DNA of 64,000 bases from Mucilaginibacter corticis (GTDB taxonomy: Bacteria > Bacteroidota > Bacteroidia > Sphingobacteriales > Sphingobacteriaceae). The position numbers and the translations under genes are program-made. The DNA lies in contig NZ_VLPK01000005.1 of the NCBI RefSeq assembly GCF_007558865.1, positions 1 to 64,000 of the forward strand, given 5' to 3'. A model generated the notes under the pieces. The model was not told the DNA's origin. It did no database searches and saw nothing but the letters and a program-made list of their open reading frames with translations. Positions 42,739 through 52,216 of the stretch are shown piece by piece (the stretch's first letter is position 1; each line of letters opens with the position of its first letter).

Positions 42739-44277
42739 TTATTTATTGAAAAATGTATCCATTAACTGGTAACGGTTCAAGTTTTTTTGTGGTTCAGATT
42801 TACTTTCTATACCTACGACCATTACTTCCGGGTTATTACTTTGCAAGCTGGGCCACGTTGGTAAACTTGAGCCATTGGGATTACCAGTCTTAACAAAATT
42901 GACAAAATAATTTTGCAGGGTTTCTGATGTTTTATAGTCTTCCGGGGTCCAGGCATAAACTTTATTTGTGGCCAGGTTACCTAATGCATATTCTATATCC
43001 GAAGCATGTGCTGCGCCCATAGAGTGGTCAACCGTTCCTTCAAGGGCGCCAACCATAAGCGGACGTTTTTTTGTAAAGAAATAGCGGTAAACGGGCTTTC
43101 CACCAGTTTTATATTGCATGTCTGTAAACTTCCAGGTTGCATAGGCAATAAAGCGATCTGACGCAAGATCGGTTGCTGCCTGTGGCACATCTGCATCGCT
43201 ATTGGCGCGATAAGCTTCAAGTACGTCGTCAGCATGTTCTTTATATAATTTCTGTATAGCAGCCTTATAATTGTCTACAGTTGGTTCAGCATTACCCAGG
43301 ATATTTCCCGGTCCCCCTTCGGCCGAATTCCACCCGGCCAATAACGGCACATGCATTTGTTTACCAGTGGAAAATATCTGTTGGGGAGATTCCGGTAAAA
43401 AATAGCTGTCGACATCAACAGAGAAATAAGTACGTGCAGAAAGTTTAAGCAGTGTATCGGCTGGTATTTTTCTCAAATCGGCCAATGACGCTACGCCGAT
43501 GCCGGTTGCAAATTTAACCCCGTTTTGTTCGGCATCTGCCAATGGTGCAGGCGAAAGATTGCCTAATAAAGATCCGCTTTCTCCAATGGCTCCAACAAAC
43601 AGTCCTTTTGACAGCGGTGATGCTACTTGTCCGCAAACAGACATTGACCCGGCAGACTCGCCGGCTATAGTCACTTTATCAGGATCGCCACCAAAAGCTG
43701 CTATATTTTTCTTAACCCATGCCAATGCCGCATGCTGGTCCATTAATCCGTAGTTGCCAGACGAATGATGTGCTGATTCGGCAGTCAGTTCCGGATGCGC
43801 AAGAAAGCCAAATATCCCTAGCCTGTAATTTACCGTAACGGTAACAATACCCTTTTTTGCTAAAGCTTCGCCATCATAACGATATTCAGAACCATCGCCG
43901 GCGCTAAAGCCTCCTCCATAAAAATAAACCAGTACCGCGCGTTTTTCCTTTGCAGATTTAGCACCGGTCCATACATTTAAATAAAGGCAATCTTCGCTTT
44001 TTCCGGCACTCCTAAACATCATGTCGCTAAAAATGAAGCGCTGCATAGCCTGCGGCCCAAAGTTATCTGCCTTGCGTACACCTTTCCAGTTTAAAGGCGG
44101 CTGCGGTTCTTTCCAACGCAGTTCACCTACAGGCGGTTGTGCAAATGGAACACCTTTATAAGCTATTATTCCGCTTGGCAGGGTCACGCCTTCCAATATA
44201 CCATTAGCGGTTGTTACTTGTTGTGCAGATACGTGCATCGCCATAAGCGTAAATACAAAAAGGAATATTTTTTTCAT
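42739..44277 (-). CDS. Type-B carboxylesterase
   Basis: 512 residues from the ATG at 44277 (MKKIFLFVFTLMAMHVSAQQ); the frame's upstream start is rejected. The alpha/beta-hydrolase fold of the carboxylesterase/cholinesterase family is clear: oxyanion region VYFYGGGFSAGDGS, nucleophile elbow FGGDPDKVTIAGESAGSMS (Ser in GESAG), and the histidine region DHSMGAAHASDIEYALGN. It is exported and would cleave ester bonds of carboxylic esters or acetylated substrates. Divergent from the M1 peptidase gene at 44443. Confidence 0.9.
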   Translation of the reverse strand: MKKIFLFVFTLMAMHVSAQQVTTANGILEGVTLPSGIIAYKGVPFAQPPVGELRWKEPQPPLNWKGVRKADNFGPQAMQRFIFSDMMFRSAGKSEDCLYLNVWTGAKSAKEKRAVLVYFYGGGFSAGDGSEYRYDGEALAKKGIVTVTVNYRLGIFGFLAHPELTAESAHHSSGNYGLMDQHAALAWVKKNIAAFGGDPDKVTIAGESAGSMSVCGQVASPLSKGLFVGAIGESGSLLGNLSPAPLADAEQNGVKFATGIGVASLADLRKIPADTLLKLSARTYFSVDVDSYFLPESPQQIFSTGKQMHVPLLAGWNSAEGGPGNILGNAEPTVDNYKAAIQKLYKEHADDVLEAYRANSDADVPQAATDLASDRFIAYATWKFTDMQYKTGGKPVYRYFFTKKRPLMVGALEGTVDHSMGAAHASDIEYALGNLATNKVYAWTPEDYKTSETLQNYFVNFVKTGNPNGSSLPTWPSLQSNNPEVMVVGIESKSEPQKNLNRYQLMDTFFNK

Positions 44278-44442
44278 GATTTTAATATTAGGTCGGCATT
44301 GGTTAACAAATCTAATATTACCTGATACAAGTAACAACCCAAGCTGCCTTTATTTGTGTAATTACAGTCTTATTTTTACAAAGTATGTTAAACTCATAGT
44401 CCCAATAATTTCGACTTCCATTTTTTATTTATAAATTACGGT

Positions 44443-47007
44443 ATGTCTGCTAAAGGAAAACTCACCATTTTATTTACCCTGTTTTTATTTAAAATAAGTG
44501 TCGCACAACAAAATGCCCCAGCGGTTCAAACCGGGGTATCATTAGCGCTGGCCAAGTACAGGCACAACTTAATTTCAGACATTCAATACAAACTTGATTT
44601 TAATATACCAGCCGACAAACTTGCGGACATTAAGAGCACAGATACGCTGACTTTCAAACTCAAAACTGCTGACCAACCGCTGCAAATTGACTTTAAACAA
44701 AGCGTTGATCATGTCAGATCAATTATAGTTAATGATAAACCTATCACCGTCAGGCTTGAACAAGAGCACCTGATTATTGATGCAAAGTATTTGCAAACCG
44801 GTACTAACAAGATCTGCATTCAATTCATAGCAGGTAATGCCTCGCTTAACCGGAACACCGATTACCTGTATGCCCTGTTTGTGCCTGATCGTGCGCGTAA
44901 TGTGTTTCCTTGTTTTGATCAACCTGATCTGAAAGCTAAATTTTTGTTGACTTTACGTGTACCGCAGGGTTGGAAAACACTTGCAAATGCGGTTAAAAAA
45001 GATTCTGCTGTAAGCAATGATCAAATAATTTATCGTTTTAATAATTCTGATAAGCTACCCACCTATTTATTTTCATTTACAGCCGGAAAGTATACAGAAG
45101 CTATAAAGCCAATAAATGGTAAGCCTGTTACTTTTTTGTACCGTGAAACGGATTCGACTAAAATTAAATTTAGCATTGATTCTATATTTAAAGCTCACCG
45201 GGATGCTATTAATTTTATGGAGAATTGGACAGGTATCCCCTTTCCTTTTCAAAAAGCCGGTTTTGTAGCTATACCTGATTTTCAGTTTGGCGGCATGGAG
45301 CATCCCGGCGAGGTGCAATATAAAGCATCTGTCCTTTTTTTAGATGGCGGAGCTACCAAAGATCAATTTATCAACCGATCAAATGTTATATCGCACGAAA
45401 CCGCTCATATGTGGTTTGGCGATATGGTAACCATGCAATGGTTCAATGATGTATGGATGAAAGAGGTATTTGCCAATTTTATGGCCGATAAGGTTACCGA
45501 AAAACTGATGGGTAAGGAAACGTTTAACCTTAAATTTTTGCAGGATCATTACCCGGCAGCTTATGCTGTCGACCGGACCGCGGGCGCTAACCCTATCCGT
45601 CAGCAGCTTTCAAATTTGCAGGATGCCGGTTCTTTGTACGGTAATATTATCTACCATAAAGCGCCTATAATGATGCGCCAGCTTGAACTACTAATCGGGC
45701 AGGAAAAATTCAGGCAGGGTGTACAATCTTATCTTAAAAAATATGCTTACAGCAATGCCACATGGAATGATTTGATTGGCATTTTAAGCAAGTACACCAG
45801 GGTTGATCTTTATAACTGGAACAAGGTTTGGGTCAATCAACCTGGGATGCCTGCATTTGATTATAATATAGCTTACACCGGGAATAAGATCAGTCATTTT
45901 ACCTTAACCCAACATGCCGCAAGATTTAATGACGGGCGCATTTGGCCGCAATCATTTAATGTAACCCTTGTATATCCCGGTTACAGTAAAGATATAACCG
46001 TAAATATGACCACGGCAAAAACCGACCTGCAACAAGCAATTGGGCTTACAAAACCGGCTTATATTATTTTCGATTCGGATGGTATTGGTTACGGAATGTT
46101 TCCGGTAGATAAGAATATGACAGCTGACTTATTTACTATAAAAAGCCCGCTGCAAAGGGCGTCATTGTATATCAGCTTTTATGAGAATATGCTATCCGGC
46201 AGGTATTACACACCCAAGGAGTTACTTGATATTTTTTCAAAAGGTATAGTCGCCGAAAAAGAAGAAACAAATTTAAGACTGTTAACCGGTTATATCAGCA
46301 CAATTTATTGGGAGTTTGTTACGCCTGATGTTAGAAAACAATTATCGGCAGGTCTTGAAAATAATTTATGGGATGCTATGCAACAGCAAACTGCAACCAA
46401 CAACAAGAAGATACTTTTTAAAACTTACCAGGATATTTATTTAAGCGATAAAGCCAATGACAATATTTACACTATCTGGAAAAACCAACAGGCACCGACA
46501 GGAATAAAATTAACGGAAGACGATTATACCTCGCTTGCGCTTTCTATCGCGTTAAAAAACGACACCGTTACTCAAGTTTTAAAACAACAGGAAACCCGCA
46601 TCACCAATGTCGACCGAAAAAAACGGCTTGAATTTTTAATGCCTGCCTTATCAGCTGATTCTGCGATAAGGGATAGCTTTTTTGAAAGTCTAAAAGATCG
46701 TAAAAATCGCGAAAAAGAAGCCTGGGTAACTACCGCTTTAAGTTATCTGCATCACCCGGTGCGCCAAAAAACAGCAGAGAAACACTTGCGCGAAAGCCTT
46801 GATATGGTCGAAGAATTGCAAAAAACCGGTGATATTTTCTTTCCGCAATCGTGGTTAAGCGCAATCTTTAGTAACTACCAAGACAAACAAGCGGCAAAAA
46901 CAGTAAGCTTGTTTTTAAAGCAACACCCTAACTATAATCCTAAGCTTAAAGATAAAATACTGCAAAACACAGATAATTTATACCGGGCACAAAAGCTTTT
47001 AAAATAA
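44443..47007 (+). CDS. M1-family aminopeptidase, exported
   Basis: 854 residues with signal (FKISVAQ). Zinc ligands are in HETAHMWFGD and the downstream glutamate in NDVWMKEVFANFMA, the HExxH-x18-E arrangement of M1. The exopeptidase motif is GGMEHPGE rather than the classic GAMEN/GGMEN; the MEHPG form is a known variant in bacterial members. N-terminal beta-saddle and C-terminal helical domains are present. It would trim N-terminal residues from peptides in the periplasm. Ends 7 bp from the convergent di-heme gene. Confidence 0.92.
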   Translation: MSAKGKLTILFTLFLFKISVAQQNAPAVQTGVSLALAKYRHNLISDIQYKLDFNIPADKLADIKSTDTLTFKLKTADQPLQIDFKQSVDHVRSIIVNDKPITVRLEQEHLIIDAKYLQTGTNKICIQFIAGNASLNRNTDYLYALFVPDRARNVFPCFDQPDLKAKFLLTLRVPQGWKTLANAVKKDSAVSNDQIIYRFNNSDKLPTYLFSFTAGKYTEAIKPINGKPVTFLYRETDSTKIKFSIDSIFKAHRDAINFMENWTGIPFPFQKAGFVAIPDFQFGGMEHPGEVQYKASVLFLDGGATKDQFINRSNVISHETAHMWFGDMVTMQWFNDVWMKEVFANFMADKVTEKLMGKETFNLKFLQDHYPAAYAVDRTAGANPIRQQLSNLQDAGSLYGNIIYHKAPIMMRQLELLIGQEKFRQGVQSYLKKYAYSNATWNDLIGILSKYTRVDLYNWNKVWVNQPGMPAFDYNIAYTGNKISHFTLTQHAARFNDGRIWPQSFNVTLVYPGYSKDITVNMTTAKTDLQQAIGLTKPAYIIFDSDGIGYGMFPVDKNMTADLFTIKSPLQRASLYISFYENMLSGRYYTPKELLDIFSKGIVAEKEETNLRLLTGYISTIYWEFVTPDVRKQLSAGLENNLWDAMQQQTATNNKKILFKTYQDIYLSDKANDNIYTIWKNQQAPTGIKLTEDDYTSLALSIALKNDTVTQVLKQQETRITNVDRKKRLEFLMPALSADSAIRDSFFESLKDRKNREKEAWVTTALSYLHHPVRQKTAEKHLRESLDMVEELQKTGDIFFPQSWLSAIFSNYQDKQAAKTVSLFLKQHPNYNPKLKDKILQNTDNLYRAQKLLK

Positions 47008-47014
47008 CATCAGA

Positions 47015-48388
47015 CTACAATGAGGCAAGAAATGCCAATACCGCGGTTCTGTCTGCTTTGCTCAGATGTGTAAAATAAGCTTTAGACTGTGCAGCTTCGC
47101 CGCCATGCCACATAATGGCTTCAACTACACTGCGGGCACGGCCATCATGTAAATAATAGCCGGGATAATTTACGGTTTCAAATAACCCTAACCCCCAAAG
47201 CGGTGCGGTGCGCCATTCCTGGCCATTAGCCAAATAATCAGGGCGATTATCCGCCAGTCCCGGGCCCATATCATGCACCAGCATATCGGTGTAAGGGTGA
47301 ATCACCTGGTTAGATTGATAAGGCTTTGTTACATCTACCGCTGTAGTAAATGTTTGTTTATGGCAAGTGCCGCATTTAGCCTGCATAAACAAGGCTTCGC
47401 CACGCTTTACGGTCGCATCCACAGTGTTACGACGTGCCGGTACTGCTAATGTTTGCGCGTAAAACTTTACGGCATTAAGCAGGCTGTCGGGTATTTCGGG
47501 GTCGTCATACCGGTTGTCATATTGACTTTGTCCTTTACTGCTCTCTACCGGCATTACGCTGGTGGTAAGGCCTATATCTTGATTGAAAGCTGTAACAACC
47601 TGTGTAAGTATAGTAGCTGTATTAGCTTTCCAGCCAAAACGGCCTAACTGGCGCGTTTGAGTTGTTGCATCCCATACATAATTGGCATGGCCTTTAATTC
47701 CGTCGCCATTTGCATCAGTTGGGTCTTCACCCTTAAGTATCTGGCTTTCGGGGATCGCTTCCAGCAAACCAAGCCCGATCATTGGCGGGGCCAATCGCGG
47801 CGATAACAGATAGCTGCCGGTAATAGGCGTATACAAATTACTTAATGTATAAGTAGGCGCGCGTAATTCATAAGTTTCACCATCGTCAAAAGCATAAGTT
47901 TGATTAGTATAGGCAATATTTATTTTACACTCAGGCGGTACGCCAAACACAGCTTTATCCTGTAATTGCAAGCCATAATCCGGCACTGCTACCGGTCCGC
48001 CATTAGGGTCTGTACCCGGCTGGCTGATGCGTACCAATAATGATGATTGCAATTCGCCGGCGGTAGGTAATCCAATACCATCATTATGATGGCAGGATAT
48101 ACATGAATTGTTATTATAAATAGGTCCGAGGCCGCTGTTTACCGGCGCAGGTGCTGTAACAAAAGTACGGCTGAAAACCGCGTCGCCCAAACTATGTACA
48201 TAAACGTCGTACCCGGAAAGCCCCGGGTACGCGTTACTGAATGATTTGGATGTTGACATAAAGACGGTTTCATCACCCGCAGAAAGCTCATCGTTATATT
48301 GTGTCGCTGGGAAAACCGCCGCTTTGCGGCATTCTACCAGCATTACAATTATAACTCCCAGGAAACCTATTACTCTTAACCTCTTCAC
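47015..48388 (-). CDS. Di-heme oxidoreductase (DHOR/DUF1111)
   Basis: 457 residues. The start is a GTG (48388) preceded by an in-frame stop, so no ATG lies further upstream. Lipobox VMLVEC (C20). Two c-type heme motifs: C96-ISCH-type (C96, C99, H100) and C339-GTCH-type (C339, C342, H343). The fold recalls the MauG/cytochrome-c-peroxidase superfamily; MGPGLADNRPDYLANGQEWR and the C-terminal GLGLFETVNYPGYYLHDGRA are typical of the DUF1111 family. Members often travel with imelysins and iron uptake. Last gene of the porin - Rieske - imelysin - di-heme operon. Confidence 0.9.
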   Translation of the reverse strand: MKRLRVIGFLGVIIVMLVECRKAAVFPATQYNDELSAGDETVFMSTSKSFSNAYPGLSGYDVYVHSLGDAVFSRTFVTAPAPVNSGLGPIYNNNSCISCHHNDGIGLPTAGELQSSLLVRISQPGTDPNGGPVAVPDYGLQLQDKAVFGVPPECKINIAYTNQTYAFDDGETYELRAPTYTLSNLYTPITGSYLLSPRLAPPMIGLGLLEAIPESQILKGEDPTDANGDGIKGHANYVWDATTQTRQLGRFGWKANTATILTQVVTAFNQDIGLTTSVMPVESSKGQSQYDNRYDDPEIPDSLLNAVKFYAQTLAVPARRNTVDATVKRGEALFMQAKCGTCHKQTFTTAVDVTKPYQSNQVIHPYTDMLVHDMGPGLADNRPDYLANGQEWRTAPLWGLGLFETVNYPGYYLHDGRARSVVEAIMWHGGEAAQSKAYFTHLSKADRTAVLAFLASL

Positions 48389-48402
48389 CCTTGTATTTTA
48401 AA

Positions 48403-49497
48403 TTAGTCTTTAACGTTAGCTACAATAAATGCATTCAAGTCATTTTCTATACTATCATGCAGCGTTGCTATTGCTGCCTGCACAGCCTGGATCTGGCTTT
48501 TTTGTGTGTAGATAGCCTTTTCGTAAGTAGTAGTAATTGTAGCGAATGAGGCAATAGCTGCATTCATTTGTGTTTGTAATTTATTATCTAATGACGCATT
48601 TTTTGATGCTACAAAAGCGCTCAAGCTTACACTACCCGTTTTGCCGCCATAAGTACATAAGTAGGCGTTACGGATACCTGTAATGTTATTTTTAAAATCG
48701 GTAACAGAGTTATGTGAAAATGATGACTCATCCAATGTAGAATCGGGCTTACCGCCATTGCTGGTTAACGGTTCTTGCATTTTTGAAGTACCTACTTCAT
48801 CACATATATCAGCCATTGAACCAACCAGTGCTTTAAACGCGTCAAGACGGGTTTTGTATGTAGTGCTACCAGTTCCTGCCGTCGTAAATTGAGCAGTATA
48901 GTTTGATTGTGATGGGTCCCAGCTGTTTTTTAATTGCAGGGTGGTATTATACAAGTTTTGTGATAACGAAGTAAGGTAAACTTTTTCTCTTGCTGTTATG
49001 TTAGCGGCCTTCTGAGTGCTGCCCACACCAAAAACAATGTATTCGATTGCGTGAAAACCAATCAGGTTATCATTTTGCAGGTTAGCCAAGTCAGTTGGTG
49101 AAAGTGCGTTACTATTATCGGCCAACAATCCATCGATATCATTTTTGCTTACCGGCCAGCTATCCATAGTCGGGTCATAATTAAAATCTTCAACCGGGCC
49201 AAACAAGAAACCTTCGCATGATTCCCATGCAGCGCGGGTATCTTTCCAGGCTGTCTGGATGGCTTTTAGGTTAGCATCGGTAGGTGTAGCAACAAAGGTA
49301 GCTACAGCAGTATTCATAACGGCAGCTTTTGCATTGATATCAGCATAGTTAGGATTAACTACTGTTGTAGCAAAGCTGGTAAGTACATTAGCCTCTGTTA
49401 CGTTAGTATTATTATTAGTTGGATTAGAATTGTTTTTGCTGCAACCTGCAATGAAGATTGTTAAGGCACATGCACTAAGTAAAATTGCTTTTTTCAT
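48403..49497 (-). CDS. Imelysin-family lipoprotein
   Basis: 364 residues with lipobox (IFIAGC, C19). The imelysin GxHxxE motif is G147-F-H149-AI-E152 (NLIGFHAIEYIVFG), and GPVEDFNYDPTMDSWPV is also family-typical. Imelysins (M75) are iron-regulated envelope proteins linked to iron uptake; peptidase activity is doubtful. Directly downstream of Rieske (2 bp gap) and upstream of the di-heme gene. Confidence 0.92.
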   Translation of the reverse strand: MKKAILLSACALTIFIAGCSKNNSNPTNNNTNVTEANVLTSFATTVVNPNYADINAKAAVMNTAVATFVATPTDANLKAIQTAWKDTRAAWESCEGFLFGPVEDFNYDPTMDSWPVSKNDIDGLLADNSNALSPTDLANLQNDNLIGFHAIEYIVFGVGSTQKAANITAREKVYLTSLSQNLYNTTLQLKNSWDPSQSNYTAQFTTAGTGSTTYKTRLDAFKALVGSMADICDEVGTSKMQEPLTSNGGKPDSTLDESSFSHNSVTDFKNNITGIRNAYLCTYGGKTGSVSLSAFVASKNASLDNKLQTQMNAAIASFATITTTYEKAIYTQKSQIQAVQAAIATLHDSIENDLNAFIVANVKD

Positions 49498-49499
49498 AG

Positions 49500-49913
49500 T
49501 TAAGTAATCTGAATTATTATTTGATTGTCAACAACTTGTGTTGGGTACTTTTTTAACGAACGCTCGGCAGGGCCATTAGTAACCTGCCCTTCTTTGTTAA
49601 ACTGGCTGCCATGCAGTGTACAACGGTACCCGTTACCTGTAGTTATAAGCTGATTATCATGATGGGTACAACGCAATAACAAAGCGGTATAGGTTCCATC
49701 ATTTTCCTTACGTAGCCCGATGTTATAAGCAAATTTTTCAGGGCTGATGAGCTGAAAATCGGTTTGAGCAAAAGTGGAAACCGGAACACTAATGCGATTA
49801 TTAGCAATGGTTGTTTTATACAGCGGTACAGCTGACCCACAGGATGCAAGCATACCCGTGCCTAGTGCCAGGCACATGGTGCATGAATTTTTAACAAAAT
49901 CTCTTCTATCCAT
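49500..49913 (-). CDS. Tat-exported Rieske [2Fe-2S] lipoprotein
   Basis: 137 residues. The start MDRRDFVKNSC carries a twin-arginine motif (RRDFVK), fitting a protein that folds around its cluster before export; the lipobox MLASC gives acylated C25. Rieske ligands are C82-T-H84 (RCTHHDN) and C98-TL-H101 (CTLHGSQF). It would pass electrons in the envelope, probably to the di-heme protein of the same operon. Gap to the porin stop is 5 bp. Confidence 0.9.
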   Translation of the reverse strand: MDRRDFVKNSCTMCLALGTGMLASCGSAVPLYKTTIANNRISVPVSTFAQTDFQLISPEKFAYNIGLRKENDGTYTALLLRCTHHDNQLITTGNGYRCTLHGSQFNKEGQVTNGPAERSLKKYPTQVVDNQIIIQIT

Positions 49914-49918
49914 AATTG

Positions 49919-51133
49919 TTAAAATGAGAATGCTACACCAAGATTTACAAGGTTATAATCTGTTTGATACGGCAATGCCACCGGGTTTGGATTGACAATA
50001 AGCGCCGCGTTTTGATCGCCGGTGTGGATGAAACGCACATCAGCCTTAACGGCCACGTTACGAATAGGCAGATAAGTAAACCCGGCCACCACATGGTTCT
50101 GATTCAAAGTACCATCGGTAACACCGCTGTTAGGGATCTCTGCATTCAGGTTAAATTTTTCATCGCGCACAAAAACCACCAGTTGCTGATTATGCTGGGT
50201 TTTAACATGGCTAAGCAGATCATAACCTACTTCAAGATAGGCGCCATATTCTGTTTTAGGCGTATTGTTAGCATAGGCATGGTTGATTTTTTCAGCATCA
50301 GGAATAGATACAGCAGTACCCAAAGCCCGCACCTGGAAACCATCCGCTGCCCATTGCACATCGGCCTCACCTACTGCTACCGGTGTACCAAAAATACCCG
50401 AGTTAAGTCCAAGACTATCTGCTTTACGTTTGCTTACCGCAGCAGCACCGCCATAATAACCGGATACCTGGAATTTAAAATCTTTATAAAAATATTGCAC
50501 CGCAGCAGTTACAGCCAGGTTGTTTGCAGAAGCGTTGCGGCCTTCAAATTGTCCGCCCCTAAGGCCTGTACCGTGCGCAAAACCGCCGGCATTTAAACCA
50601 TTAACCAACCCTACACTATAAGTAAGAGGTACGCTGGTAAGGTTGCCGTAAAAACCTACACCCAGTTCGCGCCAGGTGGCAGGTATTACCAAAGTTTCTA
50701 CGTAATTACGCTCGTTGCCATTAAAGGTATTAGGCAGGTGGTTTTCATTAATAATACCTATACGCGGCGTATATAAACCTGCTACCAGGTATTGGTTGGC
50801 ATTTAAATTAAATTTTAAATAAAGCTGTTCGAAACTGATCTCGCCGCCCGATTCGCCGCTTGCCAGTTTAGCGTCTTCCAATTCAAGTTCAGAAAATACC
50901 GAGATTTTATCATTGAACTTATGCCCAATAAAGATTACCCCACGCTCAAGATTAACCTTAGCACTTTGTAAATGCGAGTTGTTCTGATAAAAAGCATTAC
51001 CATAACCACCTACTGTGGTTGCGCTGCTTGAAAGGTTACGGGTTAATGAGTCTTCTGCACTAAGGGGTTGCTGTGCGTATGCCGCCACGGCTATTACAGA
51101 AAGTAACAATGAAAGAGTAAATGTTTTCAGCAT
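49919..51133 (-). CDS. Porin-like outer-membrane protein
   Basis: 404 residues from the ATG at 51133 (MLKTFTLSLLLSVIAVAAYA); the upstream frame start is rejected. The mature protein is beta-rich (GYGNAFYQNNSHLQSAKVNL, GVIFIGHKFNDKISVFSELE, LVAGLYTPRIGIINENHLPN) and ends NLGVAFSF, a barrel-type terminus. No named family is certain (porin-like, phosphate-selective-porin style). It starts the iron-type operon; the operator box is 31-49 bp upstream of its ATG. Confidence 0.8.
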   Translation of the reverse strand: MLKTFTLSLLLSVIAVAAYAQQPLSAEDSLTRNLSSSATTVGGYGNAFYQNNSHLQSAKVNLERGVIFIGHKFNDKISVFSELELEDAKLASGESGGEISFEQLYLKFNLNANQYLVAGLYTPRIGIINENHLPNTFNGNERNYVETLVIPATWRELGVGFYGNLTSVPLTYSVGLVNGLNAGGFAHGTGLRGGQFEGRNASANNLAVTAAVQYFYKDFKFQVSGYYGGAAAVSKRKADSLGLNSGIFGTPVAVGEADVQWAADGFQVRALGTAVSIPDAEKINHAYANNTPKTEYGAYLEVGYDLLSHVKTQHNQQLVVFVRDEKFNLNAEIPNSGVTDGTLNQNHVVAGFTYLPIRNVAVKADVRFIHTGDQNAALIVNPNPVALPYQTDYNLVNLGVAFSF

Positions 51134-51163
51134 GTGATCTAAATTGCCGCAAATTAACAAGTT

Positions 51164-51182
51164 ATTTAGATTTAATCCAAAT
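51164..51182 (+). promoter_or_regulatory. Candidate iron-type operator, copy C
   Basis: ATTTAGATTTAATCCAAAT is a 9-1-9 palindrome with one central base, 31-49 bases upstream of the porin ATG. It matches 17 of 19 positions with the reverse complement of the ferritin-side copy B, at 34868-34886. Confidence 0.65.
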
Positions 51183-51322
51183 TAAATTACAATCAAAAAA
51201 CACATTGTTATTTGAGCCATAGCGATATCGGGTTATCAGTGTTTCGGCTAAACCAAAAGCAGATTTGGCTAAATCTTTTTGATCTGTCCGGACGTTCTTT
51301 GTATCAACAAAACAAAATTAAT

Positions 51323-52213
51323 ATGCGCGTATTTGTCACAGGAGCCACAGGCTTCATCGGAACTGCCATTGTGCAGGAATTAATTAACGCGGGTCACAGC
51401 GTATTAGGCTTGGCCCGTTCAGAAGCATCAGCCGCTAAATTGATTGAAGCAGGCGCAGATGTGCATAGCGGTGATCTGGAAGACTTGGATAGTTTACGGA
51501 GTGGTGCTGCTCAATCAGACGGGGTTATTCATGCCGGATTTATCCATGATTTTACAAGATTTAAAGAAGTTTGCGAGGTAGATAAAAAAGCGATAGAAAC
51601 CATCGGCGAAATACTAGTCGGTTCTGATCGCCCTTTGATCGTTACTTCAGGTACGGCATTGGTTAGCCCGGGTACTTTGGCTACAGAGGATATCATCCCT
51701 CCTTTTAATCCTGCCTGGCCGCGTGCATCAGAACAAACAGCAGATGAATTAGTAAAACAAGGTATTCGCGCGGCGGCATTGCGTTTGTCGCCATCAGTAC
51801 ATGGTGATGGTGATCATCATGGCTTTGTACCTATACTGGTAAATACAGCCCGGCAAAAAGGTTTTTCAGCATACATCGGCGAAGGGCTTAACCGGTGGAA
51901 CGCGGTGCACAGGCTGGATGCCGCTAATTTATTCCGCCTGGCTTTAGAGCAAGCCACACCGGGTACACGTTACCATGGCGCGGCCGAAGAAGCTATAACG
52001 GTTAAAGCCATTGCCGAGGCCATTGGAAAGCAACTTAACATTCCTATAAAGTCAATAACTCCCGAGGCAGCAGCCGAACACTTTGGCTGGTTCGCGCATA
52101 TGGCCGCGATAGATTGCCCTACATCAAGTAAATTAACACAGGAACGTTTGAGCTGGCACCCCACCCACTCAACCCTACTTGCTGACATTGAAAACGGCGT
52201 TTACACTAAATAA
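51323..52213 (+). CDS. NAD-dependent epimerase/SDR-type oxidoreductase
   Basis: 296 residues from the ATG at 51323 (MRVFVTGATGFIGTAIVQEL); the open frame from 51212 has no start-like context. The Rossmann motif GATGFIG at 7-13 is that of extended/atypical SDRs. An HVxxxD-type pattern (VHRLDAANLFRLAL) follows. Ser/Thr region GTALVSPG stands where the catalytic triad would be, with no clear YxxxK, so it may be an NmrA-like or degenerate member. First gene of a run with the 52217 and 53159 genes. Confidence 0.85.
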   Translation: MRVFVTGATGFIGTAIVQELINAGHSVLGLARSEASAAKLIEAGADVHSGDLEDLDSLRSGAAQSDGVIHAGFIHDFTRFKEVCEVDKKAIETIGEILVGSDRPLIVTSGTALVSPGTLATEDIIPPFNPAWPRASEQTADELVKQGIRAAALRLSPSVHGDGDHHGFVPILVNTARQKGFSAYIGEGLNRWNAVHRLDAANLFRLALEQATPGTRYHGAAEEAITVKAIAEAIGKQLNIPIKSITPEAAAEHFGWFAHMAAIDCPTSSKLTQERLSWHPTHSTLLADIENGVYTK

Positions 52214-52216
52214 AAG

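Noticed and set aside
44443..47007. GGMEH instead of GAMEN in the M1 peptidase
   Set aside because: The MEHPG form occurs in other bacterial M1 enzymes, so it is a known variant rather than a novelty.
51212..51322. Upstream extension of the 51323 oxidoreductase (37 extra residues)
   Set aside because: The Rossmann start MRVFVTGATGFIG begins at 51323; the extension has no signal or conserved look.
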